Source: DASXMR01 sp036495525 (GTDB lineage Bacteria > Actinomycetota > Actinomycetes > Streptosporangiales > Streptosporangiaceae). From it: a DNA stretch of 64,000 nucleotides. Of this stretch, positions 8,119 to 16,914 are shown in pieces (position 1 is the first letter of the stretch; each line of letters begins with the position of its first letter). The position numbers and the translations under genes are program-made. The notes under the pieces are model-generated. The model was not told the origin of the DNA. It made no database searches and was given only the letters and a program-made list of their open reading frames with translations. The stretch is taken from the NCBI GenBank assembly GCA_036495525.1, contig DASXMR010000045.1:34211-98210 (forward strand), given 5' to 3'.

Positions 8119-10014
8119 GTGTCAAGGCGGACCGCCCTGGCGGTCGGCGTCGCGCTCGCGCTCGCTGGAGCGGCGGTGCCGGCGGTCGCCACCACGGCGG
8201 TGTCCACGCCGCCCGCGGTGAACTCCAACGTGGGCGCTGCCCACTCGCCGCGGCTGATGCACCTGGCCGGGCCGACCGGAACTCCGGCGCAGCAGCCGGC
8301 CGCGATCACCGGCGCGCTGCAAGGCGTCGACGTTGCCTCCTTCCAGCATCCAGGCAACGCGGCGATCGACTGGTCGCAGGTGGCGGCGTCTGGCATCCAG
8401 TTCGCGTTCGTCAAGGCCACCGAAGGCGACTACTACGCCAACCCATTCGCGGCCGCTGACCTCGCGGACGCGAAGGCGGCCGGGCTCTCGGTGCTGGCCT
8501 ACGCGTTTGCCATCCCGAACGGCGGCTCCCCGCCGCCCAGCCACAGCGCCAGTCCGGTCGTCCAGGCTGACGACCTGGTGAGCGCAGCGGGCGCCAGCAG
8601 CGCGCCGCTGGTGCTGGACATCGAGTTCAACCCCAACTCCGGGTCCAACCAGTGCTACGGGCTCAGCCAGCCGGCGATGGTGACCTGGATCTCCCAGTTT
8701 GACACCGAGATCCAGCACAAGACTGGCCGGCTGCCGCTCGTCTACACTTCGCCGTCCTGGTGGCAGGCGTGCACTGGCGGCAGCACCGGCTTCGGCCAGA
8801 TCCCGCTGTGGGTGCCGGACTTCTCGGCTTCTGACACCAGCCCCGTGCTGGCCGCCGGGTGGACGGACTGGTCGTTCTGGCAGTACACGAACGCTGGCAC
8901 CGTCGCCGGCATCAGCGGCAACGTCGACCTCGATCAGCTGAACCCGACGCTCATTCCGCTGCTGAACCCGGGACCCCAGCAGCACAGCGCCGGCAGCCCG
9001 GTCGATTACCAGATGCAGCTGGCCGATCCGGTGCCGGGAAGCACGCCAGCCTTCACCGCTACCGGCCTGCCGCGGGGGGTCTCGGTGAGCCCCTCCGGCC
9101 TGATCACCGGCTGGCCGACCGCACCGGGCACGTATCACCCGGTCGTGAGCGCGGCGGCTGGCCAGGCCAGCGGCCCGGCTGCCTTTAGCTGGACTGTCAC
9201 CAAGCCGGCGGCCACCGGGCCGGCCGGGACCGTGCAGCTGCGCCTGGCCGGAAAGTGCCTCAACGACACGGGGAACCGCTCGGCCAATGGCAGCCAGGCG
9301 AGCATCTGGACCTGCGCCGGCGGCAGCGCTGAGCACTGGACCTACGTGCAGGACGGCACGCTGCGGATTCACGGCAAGTGCCTGACCGTGCCGGCCAGCT
9401 CGACTCGCGTCGAGCTCGAGCCGTGCACCGACGCCACCCGCCAGCAGTGGCGCCTCGCTTACCCGCGCGCCGTGCGGGCGTCGGCCGGCGCCGGTCCGAC
9501 CACGCTGGTCAGCCGCTGGGCCGGCGAGTGCCTGTCCGACCCGGCCTCGCGCACCAGGAACGGCACGCTGCTGGTGATCTCGTCTTGTGACGGCAAGCCG
9601 CACCAGGCGTGGACCTTGCCGGCCGGGCCGGCCGCATCGCAGATTCCTGGCAAGTGCCTGGATGACAGCCTGAACCAGACCGCGGACGGCACGAAGATCG
9701 ACATCTCCACGTGCAACGGCTCGGCCGCCCAGTCCTGGACCGTGCAGCCCGACGGCACCGTCCTGGTACACGGCAAGTGCCTGACCATCAGCGGCAACGG
9801 GACGGCCGCTGGTACAGCGGTCGAGCTTGACTCATGCCACGGGATCACCGGTCAGCAGTGGCGGATGATCCCGTCAGGTTCCGGCGCGATGCTGAAGAAC
9901 CTGCGGTCGGGCCGCTGCCTGGCCGATCCGGCCGACGCGACGACCGACGGCACCCAGCTGGAGATCCTGACCTGCTCGACCACGGATCCCGGCATGGCCT
10001 GGCGGGTGTCCTAG
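8119..10014 (+). CDS. Secreted GH25 lysozyme (muramidase) with Ig-like and ricin-type lectin domains
   Basis: Exported enzyme that cleaves peptidoglycan glycan strands. From GTG 8119 it begins with a twin-arginine-containing signal peptide (SRRTALAVGVALALAGAAVPA). The GH25 catalytic domain follows: the conserved DVASFQ Asp, FVKATEG, the DIEF catalytic acid pair, and FWQYT near the end. Next is a putative Ig (He_PIG-like) segment (FTATGLPRGVSVSPSGLITG). The C-terminal half holds six QxW-type beta-trefoil repeats (EHW, QQW, QAW, QSW, QQW, MAW) with regular cysteines, i.e. two ricin-B-like lectin units that likely bind polysaccharide. In-frame TTG 7957 and GTG 7993/8002 would add an Arg-rich extension; I see no good RBS at any of them. 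Monocistronic. Confidence 0.85.
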   Translation: MSRRTALAVGVALALAGAAVPAVATTAVSTPPAVNSNVGAAHSPRLMHLAGPTGTPAQQPAAITGALQGVDVASFQHPGNAAIDWSQVAASGIQFAFVKATEGDYYANPFAAADLADAKAAGLSVLAYAFAIPNGGSPPPSHSASPVVQADDLVSAAGASSAPLVLDIEFNPNSGSNQCYGLSQPAMVTWISQFDTEIQHKTGRLPLVYTSPSWWQACTGGSTGFGQIPLWVPDFSASDTSPVLAAGWTDWSFWQYTNAGTVAGISGNVDLDQLNPTLIPLLNPGPQQHSAGSPVDYQMQLADPVPGSTPAFTATGLPRGVSVSPSGLITGWPTAPGTYHPVVSAAAGQASGPAAFSWTVTKPAATGPAGTVQLRLAGKCLNDTGNRSANGSQASIWTCAGGSAEHWTYVQDGTLRIHGKCLTVPASSTRVELEPCTDATRQQWRLAYPRAVRASAGAGPTTLVSRWAGECLSDPASRTRNGTLLVISSCDGKPHQAWTLPAGPAASQIPGKCLDDSLNQTADGTKIDISTCNGSAAQSWTVQPDGTVLVHGKCLTISGNGTAAGTAVELDSCHGITGQQWRMIPSGSGAMLKNLRSGRCLADPADATTDGTQLEILTCSTTDPGMAWRVS

Positions 10015-10131
10015 CCTGGGCGCTTGCCGAGACGATGCGGCGAGCCTGTATCCCCGGCGTAGCGGCGGCACGGCGCTGTCTGGCCCACTGGGCGCGGCGG
10101 CCGGTACGCTCAACCGCGGGAGGCACAGCGA

Positions 10132-10860
10132 ATGCAGCGCTTCTGGCGCAGTGAGGCGGACGTATGCCTGGCGTTCTGCTTCCTGCTGGAGGTCATTGCG
10201 CTGGCATTGTCCGCTGTCTCGCGCCCGGCCCTGTCGACCAATGGCTGGCCCCTCGGGCTCGCGCTGACCGCGTTCCTGCTGTGGCGCGTTTCGCGTGGCG
10301 GACGGACGTCGCGCATCGTGCTGATCATCCTGTTCGTTCTGGTCTTCGGGGAGACCGCGTGGGTGGGACCCCGGCAGTGGAACCAGGGGATCCTGGCCTT
10401 GCTGGTCATCTACGCAGCCCAGCTGGTCTTGCTGATCAGCCCGGCGGTCTATCAGCGAACCAGGCCGGACTGGCAGCCCGGCCAGGCGGTCCAGGCCATC
10501 GGGACCTGGGCCAGGCCGCCGCGGTGGATGGTGCTGTCCGCGTTGCTCGCTGGGGTCGTGGTCACGCTGCTTTTCCTGGGCAGCGAGAACTGGGTGCCGA
10601 TAGCCGGCTGCGGTCCCTCGGGGGCAGCCGCCGCACAGCTGCCAGGGCGGTGCTTCACGCTCGCGCAGGGCTCCCCGCTGCGCTTCCTGACGGCCGACCA
10701 CCAGGGCGTCGCGTTCATCGATAAGGCCGGCCTGATCGCCGACTGGGCACAGTGGGCGCTGGTCAGCTTCACGCTGCTGTACCTGCTCTGGCTGCCTTCC
10801 AGGCGAAACCCGGCAGAACGCGGCGAGCCCACGCCAGTCGAGCACGTTACGCCGGTCTAG
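10132..10860 (+). CDS. Hypothetical multi-pass membrane protein
   Basis: A 242-residue integral membrane protein of unrecognised family. About five to six hydrophobic segments are visible: CLAFCFLLEVIALAL, LGLALTAFLLW, IVLIILFVLVFGETAW, ILALLVIYAAQLVLLI, MVLSALLAGVVVTLLFL and WALVSFTLLYLLWLP. The soluble loop at residues about 160-210 contains two cysteines (AGCGPSG, GRCFTL) that could form an extracellular disulfide. ATG 10132 has GGGAGG 8 nt upstream. It stands between the lysozyme gene and the convergent glpX. I cannot assign a function. Confidence 0.7.
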   Translation: MQRFWRSEADVCLAFCFLLEVIALALSAVSRPALSTNGWPLGLALTAFLLWRVSRGGRTSRIVLIILFVLVFGETAWVGPRQWNQGILALLVIYAAQLVLLISPAVYQRTRPDWQPGQAVQAIGTWARPPRWMVLSALLAGVVVTLLFLGSENWVPIAGCGPSGAAAAQLPGRCFTLAQGSPLRFLTADHQGVAFIDKAGLIADWAQWALVSFTLLYLLWLPSRRNPAERGEPTPVEHVTPV

Positions 10861-10966
10861 CCAGCACTTCGCAGAGTCGGCCGCGCCCGCTGGCCGCGGC
10901 GGGCTGCCAGGTGATGTCGGCATCGATGCCCGGCTCAGCGCAGACCATGGCCGGTCGGCTGCCGCC

Positions 10967-12184
10967 TTAGCCGTCGAAGTTGACGGCGCTGTAGGCGGCG
11001 AGCTTCCAGAGCTGGTGCTCGCTGTAGATATTGCGCAGCGTGCCGGAGCGGCCGCGCATGACCAGGGAGTGAGTGACCGCGCCGCCAGGCCGGTAGCGGA
11101 CCCCGCGCATCAGGTCGCCGTCAGTGATGCCGGTCGCGGCGAAGAACGCGTCGTCGGAAGTGACCAGGTCGTCGGTCGTGAGCACCCGGCTCAGGTCGTG
11201 CCCGGCGGCCACCGCCTTGTCCCGCTCGGCGTCGTCGATCGGGGCTAGCTTGCCCAGGATCACCCCGCCGAGGCACTTGATCGCGCAGGCGGTGATGATT
11301 CCCTCCGGGGTGCCGCCGATGCCGAGCAGCAGGTCGACGCCGCTGCCGTCGCGCGCCGCCATGATGCCGCCGGCCACGTCGCCGTCGGTGATCAGCTTGA
11401 TCCGCGCGCCAGCGTCCCTGACCTCGGAGATGAGCTCGGCGTGCCGCGGCCGGTCGAGGATGATCACGGTGACGTCGTGCGCCGAGCAGCGCTTGGCCCT
11501 CGCCACCGCCTCGACGTTGGCCCTGGGCGGCGCGTCGATGTCGACAGCGCTGGCCGCCTCCGGCCCGGTCACCAGCTTGGACATGTAGAACACAGCGGAC
11601 GGGTCGTACATCGAGCCGCGGGCGCTGACCGCGATCACCGAGATCGCGTTCGGCATGCCGTTCGCGGTCAGCCTCGTCCCGTCGATCGGGTCAACTGCCA
11701 CGTCGCAGAGGGGGCCGCTGCCGTCGCCGACCTGCTCGCCGTTGTACAGCATCGGGGCGGCGTCCTTCTCGCCCTCGCCGATGACGACGACGCCGTTCAT
11801 CGACACCGAGCTGATCAGCTGGCGCATCGCGTTGACAGCCGCCCCGTCCGCGCCGTTCTTGTCGCCGCGGCCCACCCAGCGGGCCGCGGCCAGCGCCCCG
11901 GCCTCGGTCACCCTGGCCAGCTCGAGCGCGAGGTTGCGGTCGGGCGCGTGCCGGCCGGGCGCGAGGACAGCCTCGGCGGTGGCCGATTCGCCTGGCGCGG
12001 CTGGCTGTCCGGGAGCGGTCAGCCAGTCCGGCGCTGCCGACCGGCCCGACGCCGTGCCCCCGCCCGGCAGGCCGCCGGTGACTCCGCCGCCGCCCATTCC
12101 CGTCCCGCCCGCCATCCCCGGGCCGCCGGCTGCACCAGGGCCGCCAGCCTGATCCGGCTCGCCAGCGGCGTTGTTGTCAGTCAT
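10967..12184 (-). CDS. glpX: Fructose-1,6-bisphosphatase class II
   Basis: Gluconeogenic enzyme hydrolysing fructose-1,6-bisphosphate; cytosolic. Motifs of the GlpX/inositol-phosphatase fold are clear: [48 protein letters not shown] (Li-sensitive phosphatase metal site), and [17 protein letters not shown] 12184 is preferred over an upstream frame extension because it preserves the divergent promoter region shared with tetR. Even so the protein is about 405 residues versus roughly 330-345 for the family. The extra is an N-terminal Gly/Pro/Ala low-complexity tail (about residues 1-70) before the conserved [18 protein letters not shown] start. glpX near xseB on one strand is the usual actinobacterial order. 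Confidence 0.93.
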   Translation of the reverse strand: MTDNNAAGEPDQAGGPGAAGGPGMAGGTGMGGGGVTGGLPGGGTASGRSAAPDWLTAPGQPAAPGESATAEAVLAPGRHAPDRNLALELARVTEAGALAAARWVGRGDKNGADGAAVNAMRQLISSVSMNGVVVIGEGEKDAAPMLYNGEQVGDGSGPLCDVAVDPIDGTRLTANGMPNAISVIAVSARGSMYDPSAVFYMSKLVTGPEAASAVDIDAPPRANVEAVARAKRCSAHDVTVIILDRPRHAELISEVRDAGARIKLITDGDVAGGIMAARDGSGVDLLLGIGGTPEGIITACAIKCLGGVILGKLAPIDDAERDKAVAAGHDLSRVLTTDDLVTSDDAFFAATGITDGDLMRGVRYRPGGAVTHSLVMRGRSGTLRNIYSEHQLWKLAAYSAVNFDG

Positions 12185-12284
12185 GACGGATGCACCTCTC
12201 GGTCGGCCGTGATGAAATCCTATGTAGTGATCGATCGGCGCGCCGGGCCCGGCACGCCGTGCCCCGAGGAGAGCCACCGACCGC

Positions 12285-12896
12285 ATGACCACTGACCAGG
12301 CACCCGGGGCCGTACGGCCGACCGAGCGCGGCGCGGCGACCCGCACGGTCCTGCTCGACGCAGCGCGGATCGTCTTTACCTCCCGCGGTTACGCCCAGAC
12401 GGGCATCACCGACATCGTCGCGCAGGCCGGCGCAAGCGTCGGCAGCCTGTACCACCACTTCTCCGGCAAGGCCGACCTGTACGAGTCGCTGTATGAGGAA
12501 CTGGACAGCGAGCACGCCGAGCGTGCCAGGGCGGCGGCGAGGCGCGCGCGTGAGGCCGGCGTCAGCGACCCGATGCAGCTTTTCCTGGCCGGCGCGCGCG
12601 GCTACCTCGACGTGTGCGTCGAGCGCCGGGACCTGGCCCGGCTGTTCGCGCGGGGGGACGGGCCGCCGGGATTCGACCTGGTCTGGCGCCAGCGGGTAGC
12701 GAGCTGGGTGGGCAAGAACACCGAGTTCTTCGCGCGCAGCGGTGAGCCGCTGGACTCGGCCGTGGCGATCGTGCTGACCGGCGCGATGATGCTGGCGGTG
12801 GCCGAGATGGCCGCCGCGGCCGATGCCGACCTGGCCCGCCGCATCGCCGACAGCGTCATCAAGGTGATGTCGCGGCTGGAGAACGCGACATCCTGA
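12285..12896 (+). CDS. TetR/AcrR family transcriptional regulator
   Basis: A 203-residue repressor. The N-terminal HTH is visible at residues about 18-65 ([43 protein letters not shown]). The C-terminal ligand domain is helical and of no recognisable subfamily. It is transcribed divergently from glpX and convergently to xseB, so it interrupts the normal xseB-glpX neighbourhood. Its target is unknown; the only divergent gene is glpX, whose control by an inserted regulator would be atypical. Confidence 0.88.
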   Translation: MTTDQAPGAVRPTERGAATRTVLLDAARIVFTSRGYAQTGITDIVAQAGASVGSLYHHFSGKADLYESLYEELDSEHAERARAAARRAREAGVSDPMQLFLAGARGYLDVCVERRDLARLFARGDGPPGFDLVWRQRVASWVGKNTEFFARSGEPLDSAVAIVLTGAMMLAVAEMAAAADADLARRIADSVIKVMSRLENATS

Positions 12897-12985
12897 CGCC
12901 GCGCACGGCAGCCGGCTGAGTCCGCGCTCCCTGCGCTGCCCGCTGGCTGACCGTCCAGATCCCGGCGCGGGCCCTGATCCGCTCG

Positions 12986-13342
12986 CTAGAACGGGGCCGA
13001 CGGCGGCTTGTCCTCGCCGTTCTGCGCCATCGCCGTCGCCAGCCTGGCCCTGGCGCCTTCCAGCCACTCCTCGCAGATCGCGGCCAGCCGCTCGCCGCGC
13101 TCCCACAGCTGCAGCGACTGCTCAAGCGTCAGGCCGCCTGCCTCCAGCCGCTTGACCAGCTCGATCAGCTCGTCGCGCGCCTGCTCGTACGGAGGCCGGC
13201 CTGCTTCTGGCTGGCCGGGTGCTGCCTGGCCGGCCGCGCTCTGCGATCCGGCTGCGCGTTGCGGCTTGGCAGCGCGGCCGCGGCGCGGCGCGGCATCGGC
13301 GTTACCCGCCGCACCGGACTGCTCAGCATCGGGAGCTGTCAC
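12986..13342 (-). CDS. xseB: Exodeoxyribonuclease VII small subunit
   Basis: Small subunit of the single-strand-specific exonuclease VII. The C-terminal half matches the XseB helical hairpin: YEQARDELIELVKRLEAGG, LTLEQSLQLWERGERLA, CEEWLEGARARL. The N-terminal 50 residues are Ala/Gly/Pro-rich and low complexity. GTG 13342 lies 7 nt after a TAGGCT box, so translation is probably leaderless. The partner xseA, normally immediately upstream, is absent; upstream on the other strand is an ABC exporter operon. Either xseA lies elsewhere or it was displaced. Confidence 0.9.
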   Translation of the reverse strand: MTAPDAEQSGAAGNADAAPRRGRAAKPQRAAGSQSAAGQAAPGQPEAGRPPYEQARDELIELVKRLEAGGLTLEQSLQLWERGERLAAICEEWLEGARARLATAMAQNGEDKPPSAPF

Positions 13343-13463
13343 GCAAACAAGCCTAGTGGGCGCCGCCAGGATGCCAGTGAAGGCCGGTTGACCGGGGCAA
13401 CTCAACGAGTGTAGATTTCAACGCATGTGGAGTTCAATGGTCGTTGACTTAGGAGGTGCTGGC

Positions 13464-14543
13464 ATGCGGGCAATGATTGCCAAGGAGTTCCGCGAGCTGA
13501 GGCGGGACCGGCGCACCGTGGCGATGATGATCCTCCTGCCGGCTGTGCTGCTGATCGTGTTCGGCTACGCCGCCAACTTCTCGGTGCAGCACATCCCGAC
13601 AGTCGTGACCGGCCCGGCCGCCCGGCAGGTGGCCACGCTGCTACCCCGGCCAGCCTTCCGCGTCAGCGATGTCGATCCCGCGGCAGGCCAGCAGGCCGCC
13701 AGGGACAAGGTGCGCGACGGCCAGGCAATCGTCGCCGTGGTGACCGGCGGCAGCAGCCCGCTGGTGCTGCTGGACGGAACCCAGCTGTTTTCCGCCGAGG
13801 CCGCCGAGCGGGCCCTCGCGACCGCCGCGCGACCCGGCACAACGCCGGCGCCGAAGGTGCAGATCCTCTACAACCCGCGGCTGACTACCTCGTGGGTGAT
13901 GGTTCCCGGCCTGGCCGGCCTGATCCTGGTCTTCATCGGCACCCTGATCACCAGCCTGGGCGTCGTCCGCGAGCGGCAGTCAGGCACGCTGGAGCAGCTG
14001 GCCGTCATGCCGCTGCGGGCAAGGGACGTGATCGCGGGCAAGATCGCGCCGTACCTGATGGTGGCCGCGGCAGACCTCGTGCTCGTGGTGCTGATCGGGA
14101 TGGGCGTCTTCGGCGTGCCGTTCGCCGGCAATGTCGCTGTCTTCGCGCTGGGCGCCGCGCTGTTCCTGCTGGTCACTCTCGGCATGGGCGTGCTCGTCTC
14201 CACGGTTTCGCAGAACCAGGGCCAGGCCATCCAGCTGGCGTTCATGATCCTGCTGCCGCAGGTGCTCTTGTCCGGCCTGATCTTCCCGATCTCCGCCATG
14301 GCCGCCGGGGTGCGCTGGATCTCCTACGTACTGCCGCTGACCTACTTCATCGACATCAGCAGGGGAGTGATGCTGAAGGCCGCGCCACTATCCGCGTTGT
14401 GGCAGCCGCTCGGCCTGCTCGCGCTGCTGGCTGTGGTGGTGCTCGGCGCGGCCATCGCCAGATTCCGGCGAGACCTGGCGCCCGCCCGGCGGCGGGCGCG
14501 CGGGCCGGCCGCCGCCAGGACCGAGGAGACGGCGGCGGCATGA
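13464..14543 (+). CDS. ABC-2 type transporter permease (ABC2_membrane_3-like)
   Basis: Membrane subunit of the first-in-operon exporter, about 359 residues. It has an N-terminal helix (MMILLPAVLLIVFGYAANF), a soluble extracytoplasmic domain (about residues 45-155), then five helices at the C-terminus. The subfamily motif VRERQSGTLEQLAVMPLRARDVIAGKI is clear, and LSGLIFPISAMAAGVRWISYVLPLTYFID is typical of NatB/YhgE-type permeases. ATG 13464 is chosen over 13425 because a consensus AGGAGGT lies 6 nt upstream. The stop overlaps the next start (ATGA). Together with two ATPases and a TetR it forms a coupled operon. Confidence 0.92.
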   Translation: MRAMIAKEFRELRRDRRTVAMMILLPAVLLIVFGYAANFSVQHIPTVVTGPAARQVATLLPRPAFRVSDVDPAAGQQAARDKVRDGQAIVAVVTGGSSPLVLLDGTQLFSAEAAERALATAARPGTTPAPKVQILYNPRLTTSWVMVPGLAGLILVFIGTLITSLGVVRERQSGTLEQLAVMPLRARDVIAGKIAPYLMVAAADLVLVVLIGMGVFGVPFAGNVAVFALGAALFLLVTLGMGVLVSTVSQNQGQAIQLAFMILLPQVLLSGLIFPISAMAAGVRWISYVLPLTYFIDISRGVMLKAAPLSALWQPLGLLALLAVVVLGAAIARFRRDLAPARRRARGPAAARTEETAAA

Positions 14544-15379
14544 GCTGGGGACTTGACGACGTTCGGGTCAGCCGGGGCGGGAGCCTCGCCCTGGCCGGCG
14601 CGACCGTGCCTGCCGATCCCGGCCGGATCACCGTGCTGGTCGGCGGCGACGGGGCCGGAAAGTCGACTTGCCTGGGCGTGCTGGCCGGGCTCATCGAGCC
14701 AGCCGCCGGATTCGTGCGCCGCCCGGCGAAGGAGCGCATCGGGTACGTGCCGGCTACCGGCGGGATTTACGCGGACCTGACCGTCGAGGAGAACCTCGCG
14801 TTCTTCGCCGCCGCCTACCGGCTGCCGGGCGCCGAGCGGCGGGGCAGGTCGGCGGAGATCCTCCGGCAGACCGGGCTGGCCGGCGCCACCACGCGGCTCG
14901 GCGGCCAGCTTTCCGGCGGGATGCAGCGAAAGCTGGCCGTCGGGCTGGCGCTGCTGCACGAGCCCGAGCTGCTGATCCTGGACGAGCCGACCACCGGGGT
15001 GGACCCGGTCAGCCGCGCCGAGCTGTGGCGGCTCATCTCCCGCGCTGCAGCGTCCGGCACCGCCGTCGTGGTCAGCACCACCTACCTGAACGAGGCCGCC
15101 CGCGCCGCCCGTGTCGTGCTGCTGGCCGCCGGGTCGGTGCTGGCCAGCGGGTCACCGGAGGACATTCTGGGCGGCGTGCCCGGCCTGCTCGGCAGCTCGG
15201 CCGACGGCGCCCGGCCGGCCGAGCTGTCCTGGCGCCGCGGCGCCAGCTGGCGGGTCTGGGCGCCGGCCGGCCGGCTGCCGGACGGCGCGCGGCAGGTGCT
15301 GCCGGACTTCGAGGACGCGGTCGTCGTCGCCGAGCTTGGCCGCGAGCTGGCCGGGCACGGCAGCGAGCAGGAGGGCTAG
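14540..15379 (+). CDS. ABC transporter ATP-binding protein (first of pair)
   Basis: A 279-residue nucleotide-binding subunit. Walker A reads GGDGAGKST (about residues 34-42), the signature is LSGGMQRKLAVGLALL, and Walker B is LLILDEPTTGVD; the H-loop His is replaced (STTYLNEAAR, with Tyr where His is usual). The C-terminal 60 residues form an accessory region rich in Ala/Arg. It is translationally coupled at both ends: a 4-nt overlap with the permease and a 2-nt gap to the second ATPase. The two ATPases probably form a heterodimer driving the single permease homodimer or half-transporter. Confidence 0.9.
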   Translation: MSWGLDDVRVSRGGSLALAGATVPADPGRITVLVGGDGAGKSTCLGVLAGLIEPAAGFVRRPAKERIGYVPATGGIYADLTVEENLAFFAAAYRLPGAERRGRSAEILRQTGLAGATTRLGGQLSGGMQRKLAVGLALLHEPELLILDEPTTGVDPVSRAELWRLISRAAASGTAVVVSTTYLNEAARAARVVLLAAGSVLASGSPEDILGGVPGLLGSSADGARPAELSWRRGASWRVWAPAGRLPDGARQVLPDFEDAVVVAELGRELAGHGSEQEG

Positions 15380-15381
15380 CG

Positions 15382-16239
15382 ATGGGCATCCTGGCTGAAT
15401 CGGCCGCCGTCTGCAGGCGCTTCGGCTCGTTCACCGCCGTGTCAGGCGTGGACATCGCCGTCAGCGGCGGCGAGGTGGTTGGCCTGCTCGGCGCCAACGG
15501 CGCCGGCAAGACAACCCTGATCAGGCTGCTGCTCGGCCTGGCCGAGCCCACCCAGGGCACGGTCGCCCTGTTCGGGTCCTTGCCGTCGATCGCCACTCGC
15601 CGCCGGGTCGGCTACGTCCCGCAGACCCTCGGCCTGTACGCCGGCCTGACCGTGGCGCAGAACTGGTCCTTCACCGCGGCGGCGTTCGGCACGCACGCGC
15701 CGCTGCCCGCCCGGATCGCCGGCTGGCGCAGGGAACTGGTCGGCGGGCTGCCCCTGGGCGCGCAGCGGCAGGTCGCGTTCGCGGTCGCGCTGTCGCACGA
15801 GCCGGAACTGCTGGTGCTCGACGAGCCCACCTCGGGCGTGAGCCCCCTCGGCCGGGCGCGGCTCTGGGAGGAAATCCGCTCGGCCGCTAGCCGCGGCGCC
15901 GGGGTGCTGGTCACCACCCACTACATGGAAGAAGCCGAGCAGTGCGACCGGCTGCTGGTCATGGCGGCCGGACGGGTCGTGGCGGCTGGCACGGCCAGCC
16001 AGATTGTCGGCGGCCGCACCGTCGCCGAGGCGCGCTGCGAGGACAACAACCGGGCGTTCACGGTGCTGGATGAGGGCGGCATCGCCGTGCAGCTGCTCGG
16101 CGGCGCGGTACGGGCCAGCGCCGAGCCCGGTGCGGTGTCCGCGCTGCTGTCCGGCGCCGGGATCGACGCAGACGTCTCGCTCGTCCCGGCGAACCTGGAG
16201 GAGGCGTTCGTCGACATCGTCACGAGCCGCGCGGCATGA
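15382..16239 (+). CDS. ABC transporter ATP-binding protein (second of pair, degenerate signature)
   Basis: A 285-residue nucleotide-binding subunit. Walker A is intact (GANGAGKTT) and the Q-loop GYVPQTLGLYAGLTV is present. The C-loop signature is degenerate: LPLGAQRQVAFAVAL in place of LSGGQ. Walker B ends LLVLDEPTSGVSP, with Ser at the D-loop Asp position. H-loop VTTHYMEEAEQ is intact. In heterodimeric ABC exporters one composite site is often catalytically degenerate, and the partner here has the canonical signature but lacks the H-loop His, so the two complement each other. The stop overlaps tetR by 4 nt. Confidence 0.88.
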   Translation: MGILAESAAVCRRFGSFTAVSGVDIAVSGGEVVGLLGANGAGKTTLIRLLLGLAEPTQGTVALFGSLPSIATRRRVGYVPQTLGLYAGLTVAQNWSFTAAAFGTHAPLPARIAGWRRELVGGLPLGAQRQVAFAVALSHEPELLVLDEPTSGVSPLGRARLWEEIRSAASRGAGVLVTTHYMEEAEQCDRLLVMAAGRVVAAGTASQIVGGRTVAEARCEDNNRAFTVLDEGGIAVQLLGGAVRASAEPGAVSALLSGAGIDADVSLVPANLEEAFVDIVTSRAA

Positions 16240-16814
16240 CCAGGACCGGACGTCGCCCCGGCACGCCGGACACCAGGGAGGCGATCCTGGCGGTCGCCCG
16301 CCGCGGTTTCGCCACCAGGGGCTTCGAGGCCACCTCTTTGCGCGCCATCGCGGCGGAGGCTGGCGTGGACCCGGCGCTGATCATCCACTACTTCGGCAGC
16401 AAGGCAGGGCTCTTCGTCACCGCGACCGGGCTGCCCGCCGACCTCGCCGGGCTGTTCAGCAGCGTCGCAGCGCTGCCGCCAGATGACGTGCCGCCCGCGC
16501 TGGTGCGCAGCTACCTGCAGCTGGTCGACAGTGACCAGAGCCGCAACGCGATTATCGCGCTTGTCCGCTCGGCGGTGTCGAACGAGCAGGCTGCCGCGAT
16601 GCTGCGCGAGTTCCTGACCGCCGAGCTGCTGCCGGTTATCCAGCGAGTCGCCGGCAGCCGCGCCGACGCCCGGCTGCGGGCGAACCTGACCGGCGCCCAG
16701 CTCATCGGCATCGCGATGCTCAGGCACGTGCTGCGGGTCGAGCCGCTCGCCAGCGCCACGCCTGACGACATCGTCCCGCTGGTCGTCCCGGCCATCGAGC
16801 AGTACCTGCGGTGA
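16236..16814 (+). CDS. TetR family regulator, last gene of the ABC exporter operon
   Basis: A 192-residue TetR protein with HTH ARRGFATRGFEATSLRAIAAEAGVDPALIIHYFGSKAGLF (residues about 20-60) and a TetR_C_17-like C-terminal domain (RLRANLTGAQLIGIAMLRHVL). It starts within the 3' end of the second ATPase (ATGA overlap), so it is co-expressed with the exporter and is probably a negative-feedback repressor of the operon promoter just before 13464. That promoter region contains AACTC...GAGTT arms, too short to call an operator. Confidence 0.87.
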   Translation: MTRTGRRPGTPDTREAILAVARRGFATRGFEATSLRAIAAEAGVDPALIIHYFGSKAGLFVTATGLPADLAGLFSSVAALPPDDVPPALVRSYLQLVDSDQSRNAIIALVRSAVSNEQAAAMLREFLTAELLPVIQRVAGSRADARLRANLTGAQLIGIAMLRHVLRVEPLASATPDDIVPLVVPAIEQYLR

Positions 16815-16914
16815 CCGGAACCGGCTCAGCGGATACGCCCGGCCGGAGACGGCCTCGTTCCTGCAGAGCATGCTCGTGCGCCACGCGATCGGAGCGCCCG
16901 CCAGAATTGGTGTC

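Noticed and set aside
13393..13463. TetR operator upstream of the ABC operon (AACTC...GAGTT)
   Set aside because: Arms of only 5 bp with a wide gap; not distinguishable from chance.
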